The notes under the pieces are model-generated. The model was not told the origin of the DNA and did not search any database. It worked only from the letters and a program-made list of their open reading frames with translations. This document shows, one piece after another, positions 10,385 to 21,705 of a stretch of 64,000 bases of DNA. The stretch spans positions 1,426,001-1,490,000 of the forward strand of contig JAITYX010000026.1 of the NCBI GenBank assembly GCA_021018815.1, in the 5' to 3' direction. The DNA is from Talinum fruticosum (Eukaryota > Streptophyta > Magnoliopsida > Caryophyllales > Talinaceae). A program made the position numbers and the translations under genes. Each line of letters starts with the position of its first letter. The stretch's first letter is position 1.

Positions 10385-11962
10385 CTACTCTATCTTCACT
10401 TTCTTCCCTTTGGGGTCACTAGACTCGACTCCATCATCTTGGTACGTTTCTTCAGCTCCTTAATCCTACGGGCCTTCCTCTCTTCGACTTCCTTGACCTC
10501 AAATTCTCTTCTGCGTACACGTTTAGCTATCCTGGGGTTCATTTCCCATATTTAGAGTGGTGCAATAGCAGAGATAGCTCCTTCGGGATTCATCTCTCTA
10601 GCCCTTAGTGCCTTGCGACGTTGGGGATCCACTTCCGTTATCCACTCCGGATAATGAGTAGATATAGTAGTAGATGACTCACCTGCAGGTTTCGGTAGTT
10701 TCGGTAGGTTCATCCAATATTCAAGCCACAATTTCGCTCGCCTAGAGTTACCAAAACCTTCAAACAGTTCAAGGTAGCGGGCCAGGTACAATATAAAAGG
10801 GGAATTGCTTACTCTCTTCCCATCTGCCGCAATACACGACTAGGGAAGTAATAGGTGTTGGTTTTGAAACCTAGCAGTCATACAAAAGGATGTTGTCCGG
10901 TATGTGTCTTGAATTGGGACACTTTCCAAGTGTGCGATGTACTATGCTATGTCATTACCGTGATTCCTAAAGTATTCCTCCCACCAGGAAGCAATGTGAT
11001 TAGCTATCGCCTCTACTCATTTTCTTTGGCGTAAGTGTATTGCCGGATACGTATTCACATCTCGCATTAGCCTACAAGCAACTATAGATGCTCGCATGAA
11101 CCAAATTTGCACACCATAGATAAAAAAAAAATAAGTGTCCTGTACGGTCAAAATTCAACCTTTCGGTAAGGCCCAACAGAGAAAAAGTAAAAAGAAAAAA
11201 AGCAAACAAACAAAAAAGCAAAAATCCAAGACTTTTCAATGCAAAATCGGAGGCTCTTAAGCCTCGATGGCGCCGAATAGTCGTCCCTTGGCTAGCTCCG
11301 CCAACCGGTTCCCACCGTGTGGTCTCACCCGTCATCCGATTACCTACAACAACAGGGGCTCCCAAAAAGTCTTCCTCCGAATTGGACTCAACCCGGTCTA
11401 GGGCTATTATAGTTTCAAGCAACTATCGGTGGCATCAAGGAACAATAATTCTCCAACCTGCTCACCTAAGCTTAGCAACGCCGCCGGCGCTATGTTCCCA
11501 TGGCCTCCTACCAGCAGGAAACGATCTATCAAGTAGGTGATAATAACTTGTCATCTCGGGATAATGATAGCCTTAGAGAATGCATACATCTGTCGGTAAT
11601 ATTTCATCAGGTTTACTCGATTGCCGATAAGAATCCACCCTAGATTCCTATTGCTTAACTTCGGAAGATGTTTGTAGGTCTCGTGCAGATTTTCGTAAGA
11701 TTTGGTCATAACAGGATTAATACCACGTTGAATGCCCATAATGGCATCAAACTCTTCGAGCAAGGGGCATAATTCCTTATACCCAAACCTAAAAACATAG
11801 TGGTGAGGATCCTAATAGGCCACAACAGACCTTAAGAAAGTCCAATAGACTTTCACTCGGCGAATATTGAATAAAGTATTCAGTCCATATTATGGTAAAC
11901 CCATCCTCTCTCGTGTTTGTCATCTCATGCATCTAACGAGATAAATCAGCCATGAAATTCAT
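10385..11962 (-). pseudogene. G1 antisense ORF, DUF7745-like protein
   Basis: Start ATG at 11962 (MNFMADLS) corresponds to the ATG of the G2 copy (MNYMTELTG, 25957). Blocks in order are LLEEFDAIMGIQ, ENLHETYKHLPKLSNRNLGW, ILIGNRVNLMKYY and AKAIIIPR-like, then FDLF/ELFEGFG, LWLEYWMNLPKL, ITEVDPQRRKAL, and a charged C-terminus ending SSDPKGKKVKIE. Family call: plant proteins with a DUF7745-type domain, recalled from the LHETY, IWLMxHLKLI and LxxEYW patterns; not searched. Several stops and frameshifts break it. It lies opposite to pol, between pol and the 3' LTR, and ends tail-to-tail with pol. Confidence 0.55.
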
Positions 11963-12080
11963 CTTGTGAAATTAGTGGAATATTGCGAGCACTAGGGAAA
12001 TTTTCATTAGGATTTGTTTTTCTACTGGAATTGCAGAAACCAATAAGAAACCATAATATCGAGCATTCAACGAAGGGTCA

Positions 12081-12087
12081 ATTTATA
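12081..12087 (-). promoter_or_regulatory. TATA box of G1 antisense ORF
   Basis: TATAAAT on the minus strand, 119 bases upstream of the ATG at 11962. The two other copies have a TATA box at the same place: 25861-25868 in G2 and 18869-18875 in G3. Confidence 0.5.
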
Positions 12088-12484
12088 GCGATTTCCGTGC
12101 ATAAGAGTCTTACTCGCTCCAAGCACCACCCGCATTCGCCATCACCTAGGTCTTCTTGGGTGGCGAGCGCCGGTTGGTTCGCCTTATTTCGTTCGGTCCA
12201 AGCACTCCTTAGGCCATTATCTATTTTTGCCCCAGCCCAATTTCGCGCAAGCCATATTTTTTTGGACCATGCACTTAAGAATTCCCATTTTTATTTTTAT
12301 TATTTTCTTTTGGGGAATGAGTGCTAGTGTAATTTTTTTCGATTTGTCTTTGTAATTTTTCCTAAGAATTTTGCATCATATTTAATAAAACAAAGCATTT
12401 TTACAATGAGTCTTTGCATTCCATCTCATTGCATAAGAGTTATAATCTTACAAAATATTAAACATTAACAATAAAAGAAAGCAC

Positions 12485-15049
12485 CCTACAAGGGATTCAC
12501 TAATCGAAGCCATCGAAGCGTCATTGAAGATATAGTTCTCGAAGTCCTCCAAGACGGACGTGGAAAATTGACCATCACCACCACCTTGAGAAGAGCTAGC
12601 TCCGTGGTCCGAAGATTGAGATGCTCTATGAGATGGTCCACCGTAAGAAGCCCCGGTGGAAGTGAAGCGAGTTTCTATGATGATCAAATGCTTGAAGGGG
12701 CAGAATTTTCAGACTCTCTTCGGAAAGATAGGCCCCGCACCGGAAGGACTAGACCCGGAGATGCTAGGCCCCGCTCGTAAGTACTCGACGATGCGCACGC
12801 CATGAAGAATGCCTTGAAGTACCTACTCTAGGTGTACCACCGAAGGGTGCTTGTTGGTTAGATTGATGTGTTCGATCCCCGGGGCACCAAGGAGGCCTCC
12901 TGATGAAGATGCTCTAGATCGACGCCTCTACAAAAATGAAGGAGCAAGTAGCACACATATTAAAAGCTCAATAAAGTTGGCATTTCACTCACCAAAGACT
13001 CACCCTGAAGGTTGGGAAAGTCCTTCTAGTGAAGAAGTCTCGGATTCCCCTACAAGCATATTGAAGTCTAATGGACATGGTTCGAGATTGCTCCCGATCG
13101 CAATATAAAATTTATTCAATGGTATTAGCAAAACACTTTTAGCACGCAACTAAAAGTAAAGAGCATGAAACTCTTACCCCTCGTCGGCTTATGAGGAAAT
13201 GATACCGGACATATTCTTCCTCGGGGATTTCAGGAATCCTCAAATAATGGGGAGATTCCCAGTGTCGAGAAACATCCACATCAAGACTTGGAATGTAGAC
13301 ATCCTCTGCAGTAAGCTACAAAAGATGAAGTTAATTTCCATACAAGAAATTCAACTACTCAAAATAGAGGAAGAAGTAGAAAATCATCGGATGAGTCATA
13401 ATCCACCCCACATGATATGCATAGGATGTGTATAAATTCGAGAATTAGGTATAAGGATACCCGGTGGTCACTTCAACTTGCTCTTGTTGGGAAAGAGAGC
13501 GAAAGTAAAACATGGTATGTGGTGGATCAAGAAGAACAAATGGAGGACATGTGTTGTCACGGATTTGTGGTGTGACTATCTCACCAAGATACCAACGAAC
13601 CCAAGAGGACCCTCAAATATGATCCTCCTTTCACTCAACTCCCATGCAATAATTACACTTGGAGGGAGTTGGAGTTGGACCCAAGGATGAAAGTTGGCTT
13701 GCACATACAGGATTCATAAAGAAACAAGCAAGAAAAAGTGAAAAACAACAAGAAAATGGGCATAGAGCATGCGCAGCCAAGGCTGGCACCGGCCACTTCC
13801 GGGCCCACCATAGGCAGTGGGCGGGCAGCAAGGCAGTAGTGAAGTTATTATTTTTCCGAACACATTTTTGAGGTAAATTAGAGATTAAAATCGACATACG
13901 AAAGCCACACAATTGAAGGTCGATCTCAAGAAGCCTATGTTATGGATCTTGGATCGTTGAAGATAGATTCTAGCCCATGATATGGAGGCCGAAATGTTCG
14001 ATGATTTGTTGAGCCGGACGAAAGGTGTGGGAAATATTCGTACAACCATGGCTACATTTTGCAAAACAAATAAGATTTTTATCCACACAAGATGAAAATA
14101 CATCGGAAATAAGTGAAGAACTAGAGCATACCTCAATAATCTTTCACAAGCCACATAGTGGAAGATAGTTGGTCAAGTTTATCTCGAGTTTAGTGTGTCG
14201 CACACCGGCATAGAGACCCCTTATGAGGCAAGTGTACGCGGAGCACCCCAGTTAAGCTCTTTTATTTTATCGAGGTCCCTAAATTCACCAAATAGAGAAC
14301 ATGAACCTTAGAGGCTTGGTCGGAAAAGAGTATCGTGCTCAACAAGAGAGTGAGCATGGTTCGGACTTGTTATTGAGGAGAATGTCGGGCCAAAAACCTA
14401 ACATCCTAAAAAGCCTCAAAAATAATGGTATATGCAAAGAAGTTTTCCCGAGGAAACCTACTAGCCACGGGACCAAAGAGATGACGGAGATAGCCATGAT
14501 CTTTGTACGAATTCCGGTCATAGACTAAAGGCTCTCTCGAGAAGCCTAAACTAGATAAAATAGCAAAGTTAACGGGAGTAATAGTCATTTCCCGAAGGGA
14601 AGGTGGAAAGTATTAGTGGTATCCTAAAAGCGCTCACTAATGGCCCTAATTGGATCCTCGCTTTCTTTGTTACAAAAGTGATTTAAAGCAAGGCAGAGAA
14701 AACCAAACCTAGCATTATGCAGGACATCTTCAAGAGGATAGTGTATTTCTACATGTCTCCATGAATTTTGATATGGCTCCACTACTTCGAATTGAGCCTT
14801 TCTACAAGACAAAAATCCAACAAGATTTTTTTAGTCAAAGAACTACTCTAAATGAGCAAAAGTAGCACTTTAAGCCAACTAGCTTACCGAAGGAGTAATG
14901 GCAAGTGAAGAAACATAATTCTCAACCTCCACCAAGAGGTCATTTGGATTCCATTCGTTGTAAGGACGCCATTCCCATTCCAAGAAGTTATCTTGGACCA
15001 ATTTCTTAGCCCTTGTCCTCCGGATAGGATGAGACTTTCTTCTAGACAT
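12485..15049 (-). pseudogene. G1 plant-mobile-domain-like gene, intron-containing
   Basis: Exon 1 (15049-14888) begins MSRRKSHPIRRTRAKKLV and ends at a consensus GTAAGC donor; an 86-base intron (14887-14802) ends in CTTGTAG. Exon 2 continues KAQFEVVEPYQNSWRHVEIH, then PFGK/MTITPVNFAILSSLGF, GPVASRFPREN, a WGAPRTLA-like block and LHLFPMYFHLVW. Another exon spans 13315-13178, with TTTTGTAG before it and GTAAGAG after it. The 'TxTPxDFAxLxGL' pattern and overall order resemble the plant mobile domain (PMD, aminotransferase-like) shared by some host genes and transposons. Stops and frameshifts are present. The C-terminus (GASSSQGGGDGQ..., ~12690-12485) is Ser/Gly-rich. Domain call is from memory of the family. 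Confidence 0.5.
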
Positions 15050-15175
15050 TTTTGAAGGGAAGATTCTAAAACCAACTAGTTTTCAATAGGAGTAAAGCAA
15101 GAATACACAACAAAGAATGCAAGAATGCAAGAGAGAAGTAAGTGAAATGTGTGCAAAATGAACACACTAAGTTCC

Positions 15176-15184
15176 CCTTTTATA
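15176..15184 (-). promoter_or_regulatory. TATA box of G1 PMD-like gene
   Basis: TATAAAAGG on the minus strand, 127 bases before the ATG at 15049, a close match to the plant TATA consensus. It suggests that the antisense gene has its own promoter. Confidence 0.55.
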
Positions 15185-15824
15185 GACCGATTCGGTTAAG
15201 CCAAACCAAGCCTACAAGACATGGGTCAAAAAAGGCAAGGGAGATCAAGGGAATCCGATAGAAGCACGTCGTGGCCAAGCTTGCCAAAGGCCGGCCGACG
15301 CCGGCCACTAGGAGAGGTGATGTCCTGTCACGAGTAGACTTGCAGCCCTAGCCGATGGAATAGCTTATGCAGTCTCATTAAGCATGGCAAGTGGATGTTT
15401 GCCACCATATGCATGCAAGTGGGAGCTCTTGAACCCACCAAATCATCTTTTTCCGATCAAATTTTCGATCAGCTTTTAGCTAGATTATTAAGGTAAAACA
15501 AGTCAAATTTCGTCAATATGATTATTCACTAACAAGCATATTAATACAGCAGTTTATCAAGCTAAGCTTAAGATAAAAAACGATCGAAGTTTCAAGCATC
15601 AAAATTTACCAAGCTTTAGGCTCTAATCAAGCCAAGCCTAGGATCCTATTACTAGGCTTCATAATGCATGCATCGCGATCAATTCCAGGCCCCATCTTGG
15701 AGTTCGGGTTTGACAAAGCAACCAATTCCAAACATTACATAATAATCAATATTAAATCACCGCACGTAATCAAGGTAAGTATCCTTTAGTGTCTACTTTG
15801 ACCCTTCGTCTTTTAGACTTAGTC
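15185..15824. other. G1 region between PMD-like promoter and polypurine tract
   Basis: Non-coding. It would hold the upstream promoter of the PMD-like gene on the minus strand and the 3' untranslated region of the retrotransposon RNA on the plus strand. No further motif is recognised. Confidence 0.4.
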
Positions 15825-15834
15825 AAAGTGGGGG
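15825..15834 (+). promoter_or_regulatory. G1 polypurine tract
   Basis: AAAGTGGGGG followed by CTAAT and then the TG of the LTR. This is the plus-strand priming site and fixes the orientation of G1. Confidence 0.75.
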
Positions 15835-15839
15835 CTAAT

Positions 15840-17712
15840 TGTAGACACCTAAAACGTGTCGTCCTTTATCTCTTTTCATTCTCGTATTTTATATTGTTGA
15901 CTCGATGATGAAATCCCGAGTCTTGTTTTTAGATTTGGATCACGACATGTAATTTGATTAGTGCGACGTAAGCCGACCATAAAGAACCCCCAAAGACCAA
16001 ATAAATAACCTTTTGGAAATTTCAGTCTCGAATTCAGTATTTCACTTTTGCCTAATCGGACACGTGAGCTGAAGACCTCAAGATGATGTTAGGCATTGCA
16101 TTTCATGATCACAGGTATCAAAGTGTTGCATTTAAGCTACAAGACAAGTCCACCCAAGACTAGGAGGTTCCTCCCTCAAAATGTCACCGTATGGCGGGTG
16201 CCCCTTACTTGGATTTTTGAAGTGAAATGCTGCATTTTAGCCTCGAAGACACCATTTGTAGCATGGAAGGGCATGAAACCCTAGGGTAAAACCGCGTGGC
16301 CGCGCCCCGATCGAGGTTCTATATGGTTTTATCCTATTTTATCCGGCTCAATCTTGTGATTTTTGGCCCGGTGTTCTCACCGCTTCGAGCGACCGGCTGA
16401 GAGCAACCCGAGGTCATTCGTGACCTCGCTCTGTTTCCCTATAAATAGAGAGCCTTGACTCTCATTTCAAGCACGGCTTCAACCTATGCGTCACGCCGCT
16501 AAAAATAGTTCATACGAATTTTTTCCTTAGAGCTACGCTGCGGAATCCTAACCGAAGGCTTATTCCTAGTGTTACGTTGCTAAAATTTGATTAAGAGATA
16601 CTCGAATACTTCCTTCGTATTTTGATCTCTTGCTCCTTTTTAGCTTATCCCCATTCTATTCTTCATTCTTACCACATCTAAACCAGAATACTCCATCATT
16701 GATCTTCTTACCTACACTCAAAACTCATAAAAGCCCCTTTCCTTGATTCACCACCGTCCCGTCACCGCATTCGAGTATGGAAATCTAGATAGGCAGGTAG
16801 GAGAACCTTAGGGCATCAATTCCGCCTTCAAACGGTTATTTATTTTATGCTTTTTATCGCTTTCGTGTGGAGAAGAATTGCATTGCTTTTATTTCCTCCG
16901 AGCCCGATGTAATCCTTTAAATTTCTCGTTTTTCTTTTCATTTGCTTTTACTTTCTTTACCGCTTTCCTTTTTATTTGCTTTTTACCGCTTTCTATCATA
17001 TTTTGGTTGCTTTAAATTTCCGTTTAGCATGTTGTGTGCTTGTGTTTAGTACGTTATTCCGATTCACTACTCAAAAGTAATGGTCGTCTTCGAACGGGCG
17101 TAATGGAAATGTTTATCGCTACATTTTGTACTCTCGCCTCGAATTTGATTCTCGGCTCTAAGACCGATGGAGTCATTTTTTAGCCTTTTTCACACTTAGT
17201 TTTCCCATACTAAGAAGAGTAAATTTTTCATATATTTTTGTTAGTTTTTCTTTCCTAAAAACTCGCCGGCGACTCCTCTTTTTCTTTATTTCTAATTAAA
17301 TTGCATCTCGGCTTTTTCTAACTCGCATGTAAAAATTTAAGGCTTCGAACCCGCCCGCCAAGCCGAAGGTCGAGGGTGATTTCTTCATCCGTGGCTCGTG
17401 GTCGTGGCTTGACCCTAAAGCTTCACCGCAGATTCAAAACCTTAATTTCATTTATTTTGTTCGGCTTAAGAAATAATATGCCGAGACTTCGAAAATAATT
17501 TCTAAAATAAAATAATTAATAAAACCGCCTATTAATTTGATTTAATCTTTAACTCAATAAAATTCGAACCCTAAATAAGAGATCAATCCCCACTTTCAAA
17601 AATCAATCTTTAAACCCTAAAATCATTTCCAACCCCTTTTAATCAAAAACCCCAAAGCTAACACGTGGGGAAGCTCGACCTTAGGCGGGTCCCGCCGATC
17701 GCTATTCCTACA
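15840..17712 (+). repeat. G1 3' LTR (LTR-a, 1873 bp)
   Basis: Starts TGTAGACACCTAAAA and ends TTCCTACA. It is collinear with the two LTRs of G2, which lie in reverse orientation. TATAAATAG at 16440-16448 is the likely LTR promoter; the same box is at 20952-20960 (LTR-b) and 32799-32807 (LTR-c), on the minus strand. No coding potential. Confidence 0.8.
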
Positions 17713-17824
17713 CTATCTTAGTTTGATCTTAACTCGAAGCATACAAATGAGTCTCGTGTTTTCATCACCGTGCTCGATAAAAATAAAATAAATAGAAAAA
17801 GATGACACTTTTTAGGCATCTACA
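17713..17824 (-). repeat. Tat-type LTR fragment, inverted
   Basis: The reverse complement begins TGTAGATGCCTAAAAAGTGTC and runs for ~112 bases like the first bases of LTR-a. It abuts the end of LTR-a head-on, so it belongs to a different copy in opposite orientation. Confidence 0.65.
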
Positions 17825-18344
17825 CTAGCCAAAACCCATAAATGATTCATCGTGATAGAAGTGGGCTCTGGGCTTAACCACGGTCTTACCTACAAGCCAT
17901 AGCCCCTTCCAAAAGCCATGAAGGCCTTAACCACAATAGTTAGAGTACGTTATTTTACTGTTCGAAGCAACCTTTTGCATTAAAATAGAAAAAATGTTGT
18001 CGTGGCCACATTATTGAGAGCTCATCATAAGAAGTTAAGATTGCTCGACCTCTTTTGAGTGTGATAGATCTTCACTCATGAGAACACCATCGGAAAAGCC
18101 AGGTGATTCGTGAAGCTAGGAGAATGTTGTGGGAACCACGATCGTAAATAAAGTTTCACAACATTAATAGCAGATATGACCTTTAGTATTGTTCTTCGCA
18201 AAATGTAACACATATCATGGATTTGAGATAACTTGGTACATTTGTTCAACGGTATGTTGAGCCCAACCATCGGAACCCTCCATGGCCGAGAAAGATGGAA
18301 TATTTGACATCATTGGAATTGGACAAACTAAGGAAGTTGGCCCA

Positions 18345-18759
18345 ACGCTTTTGAATATACGTTGAGCTTGAAGAATACATTAGACTAAAGTATGACATCA
18401 GGTTCATCGGACGCACTTCGTCCCCGATTAGAATCCAACTTAGATTCCTATTATTCAACCTTAGAAGACTTTTATAAGTCACAAACATATTAGTCAAAGG
18501 TGTCGGAACCATAGGCTTGATTTGACGATGAATGCCTAGAATGGCATCGAATCCTCATGAATGGGATACGGTTCTTTATCCCCGAACTTGAATACATGAT
18601 ATTCGGGATCCCAAAAGACCACTGCAGCCCTTAACAGAGTTCATTAGATCCTTACCCGCTGAATGCTCGAATAGGGTATTCGAGATAATGGGATAATCCG
18701 ACTCTATCAACATCACTTATCTCATACATCTAGCTGGTCAATTTAGTAATGAAATTCAT
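18345..18759 (-). pseudogene. G3 antisense ORF, N-terminal fragment
   Basis: ATG at 18759 (MNFITKLTS), then FGDKEPYPIHEDSMPFWAF-like and YKSLLRLNNRNLSWILIGDE blocks that parallel G1 and G2. Similarity stops near 18345, where unrelated sequence begins. Stops and a frameshift are present. Same DUF7745-like call as G1. Confidence 0.55.
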
Positions 18760-18868
18760 CTTCGAGAATCGAAGGAGCAAAGGAATTGGGATTTTTCTTA
18801 GGGATTGTTTTTAGCAGAGTTTCGTAAAAGTATTGAAGGTGTAGTTCTCGGAGACATGCCACCAGCTC

Positions 18869-18875
18869 ATTTATA
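18869..18875 (-). promoter_or_regulatory. TATA box of G3 antisense ORF
   Basis: TATAAAT on the minus strand, 110 bases upstream of the ATG at 18759. It is the third copy of this conserved promoter element. Confidence 0.45.
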
Positions 18876-19254
18876 GTGAATATCTCAAGACCACAGTATT
18901 CACCCATAACGCCACTTCAGTCGCCTAAACGCCGAGCCGAGAGGTGGTCAACACTAGCTGGACCGGCCAGCTTCCCTTTATTTTTTCAATCCGAGCGTTC
19001 CTTGTACATTGGGTCGGTTTTTTTTTTCTCGCTTATAGCCCATTTCGATCAAGCCCAGCTTATTTAAGGACCATGCACCATTTCCAATTTCCAATTTTAT
19101 TATTTTCTTTTGGGGGAATGGGGGCTAGTGCAATTTTTTTCGATTTGTCTTTTATTTTTTTTCGCATCACATAAATAAAGAAAGCATTTTAAAATCGAGT
19201 CTTTGCGTTCATCTCATTGCATAGAGTCAAATGGTAGAAAACATTAATATTAAT

Positions 19255-19434
19255 TATGCACCCTACAAGAGGTTATTCATCTTCATCGGTGAAAGCATCA
19301 TCTAGGATATAGTTGCCGTAGTCCCGCAAGATCGAAGTGGAAACTCATCTATCCCCAAAGAACTTGCAAAGAACTCGGCCCCGTGATCCCAAGTCGGTTG
19401 AGAGGCCTCATGATAAGGCCCACTATACGACATC
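19255..19434 (-). pseudogene. G3 PMD-like gene, C-terminal fragment
   Basis: The minus strand encodes SYSGPYHEASQPTWDHGAEF and ends with an acidic DDAFTDEDE tail before a stop. It parallels the G1 C-terminus (SYGGPSHRASQSSDHGASS). The rest is cut off by the LTR at 19435. Confidence 0.5.
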
Positions 19435-21705
19435 TGTAGTAACCACGGCCCTAGGCGGCGACCCGGGACCGAGCTTCCCTACGATTTGCTCTTTTGGCGT
19501 TAGGGTTTAAATTTTAGAAAGAGATGGAAAATGATTTAGGGTTTTGGAGATGCAGTTTAGAAAGTGGGGATGAACCTTTTATTAAGATTTTCCAAGTTTT
19601 ATTAATTAGTCAATGTTTGAATGGCGATTTTATTGATTTATTTTAGAATTTATTTTCGAATTCTCGGGATCTTATTTTCTAATTAAAGAATAAAGTAAAC
19701 TTAGTGTTTTGGTTCTGCCGTGAGGCTTTAGGGCTAGATTGGTGTAAAAACACCAATCTGGACTAAAGCCTCACCTGCCGAACACTCGCATGACAGCGGC
19801 ACTGTGTCGCGAAGGCGACTGCCGGCCAAAGGCATGGGCTAACGGAGTCGGCCTCGGCCTCTGCCTTGGTGGGCAGATCCGAACCTTCTCTTACTGTTCT
19901 CGCAATAAGAAAACATCGAGATGCAATTTTTGAATAGAATAAAGCATAAAATAAAGGAGTTGTCGACCGCTTTTAGGAGAGAAAACTAACAAAAATAAAA
20001 TTTGCTCTTCTAATCTTAGTATGAGAAAACTAAGACTGAAAGAGGCTAAAATGATTCCATCGATCTTTGAACCGAGAATCGAATTCGGGGTGAGGGTACG
20101 AAACGTAGGGAAAACCCTTCCGTTCCGCCAATTCAAAGACGACCATTACTATTTCAAGTAGTGTATCGTAATGATGTGAGAAAACAAGCATACATCGACA
20201 TGCTAAACGAAATTAAAGCAACCAAAACATAACAAAGGAAAACAATAGAGAAAAGCGATAAACCGAAAGAAAAGAAAGCGATAAAGAAAAGCGAGAAATA
20301 GAAAAATTACATCGATCGGGGATCTCTTAAACCACAATACGGAAACGTAGGGATAAACCCTTCCGTTCGCCGGTCCCAAGACAACCATTACTAGTTGGAG
20401 GAGTGAATTAAAATAATGTAAAACAAGCAAGCAAGCAACATGCGATGAGAATTAAAGCAACCAAAACATAATTAAGGAAAGCGATAAAGGCAGTAAATAA
20501 AGAAAGAGAAAAGGCGAAATGAAAAGAAAAGGCACAACGAAAATAAAAGAAAGCGGAAAACTAAAAGATTACATCAAAGTGGGAAGAACTAAATGCCATA
20601 CATCTCGAATCCACAATATGGAAAGTAATAAAAAAGCATATAAATAAAATAAATCATTGCAGAATGAATCAGTGCTCCTCAGTGTTGTCCCACCCGCCGA
20701 TTTGGATCTCTTGATGCGACAATGGTGAATTAAAAGGGGCTTTTGTGAGTTTTTGGGGAGATAGGTAGGCAGATGTATGAATAATATAGTTTAGAGATCA
20801 GATGTAGGGAGTATGATGGAAGTAGAGAAGGAATAGGTTGAAAAGGGACCAAGAGATTAGAATACGTAATAGAATATTCAGTAGCTCTTAGGCGAATTTC
20901 AGCAGAGTAACATCGAAGGTTGAGCCATGGGAGAATGAGAGCCAAGGCTCTCTATTTATAGGGAGAGGTTAGGTCAAGCAACGACCTAGGTTTAGGCTCG
21001 GTCACCCGTCCGGAATAGGGTACAAAACCAGGCAGGAATATCTTGAGATTGAACCTGGATAAAGAAGGGATAGAACAGGAGGCAAGCGCCGACCACAAGA
21101 GGTTGCCTAGGGGTTCGTGCCCTAGCGTGCTTTTAAAGGAGTCTCCGGGCAAAACGCAGCATTCCACTTAACCTTTTAGAAGGTAGGTGCTAGCCACATG
21201 AGCTTTCCAAAATAAAAAGTTTTCATTTTTAGTAGGTTTCCATTTTTGGCGGGTTTTCATTTTTGGCAGTGTTTCCATTTTTGATGCGGGATGCGTGCTC
21301 CTAGTCTCGGTGGACTGTCTTGGAGCCAAAATGCAAGCACTTTGATGTTTGTGATCATGAAATGTAGCGTCTAACATCATCTTGAGGTCTTCATCTCCTT
21401 GTCCGATTGGACTGAACCGAAACGTAGAATTCTCGAGCCCGGAATTTCCTGCACGCGGCATTAGACTTTGTTGTCTCTGATGGCTTGGCCCGGTTTTTGA
21501 TCGTCCGAAAGAAAAGGGGATTTTTGGATCGACCCAATGCAAAAGGCTATTTATGTGGTGTTAGGGGTTCTTTGTGGTTTATTGGCTTCCGTCGCACCAA
21601 TCGGACATAGTCCGTGGTCCAAATCCTCAAACAAGACTCAGGATTATCATCATCGAGCCAACAAATAAAAAACAGAGAAAAGGATGACACTTTTAGGTGT
21701 CTACA
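19435..21705 (-). repeat. G2 3' LTR (LTR-b, 2271 bp)
   Basis: On the minus strand it starts TGTAGACACCTAAAAGTGTC and ends GGTTACTACA. It aligns with LTR-a and LTR-c. It is ~250 bp longer than LTR-c because of an internal duplication (20101-20626). The polypurine tract expected upstream is missing; the PMD-like exon abuts the LTR directly, implying a deletion. Confidence 0.75.
20101..20626. repeat. Tandem duplication inside LTR-b (~242 bp unit)
   Basis: The block containing AAACGTAGGGA, CCCTTCCG, AACCATTACTA-like and AATTAAAGCAACCAAAACAT occurs twice, at 20101 and 20343. LTR-a and LTR-c have it once. Confidence 0.65.

Larger units (their letters stand above)
9102..17712 (+). mobile_element. 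G1: Tat-like Ty3/gypsy element, 3' part with antisense genes
   Basis: On the plus strand: second RNase H, integrase C-terminus, then a 5.9 kb region carrying two minus-strand genes, a polypurine tract and an LTR. An RNase H of the archaeal-like type before integrase, and extra ORFs between pol and the 3' LTR in either orientation, are established traits of the Tat/Ogre lineage. The integrase core between RNase H and C-terminus is deleted. The 5' part lies beyond copia-1, outside the window. Confidence 0.75.
17825..19434 (+). mobile_element. G3: fragment of a Tat-like element with antisense genes
   Basis: Contains the N-terminal part of the antisense ORF, its TATA box, the intergenic spacer and the C-terminal end of the PMD-like gene, in the same order and strand as G1. 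G2's LTR cuts it at 19435. The leftmost part, 17825-18345, matches nothing I recognise. Confidence 0.6.
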
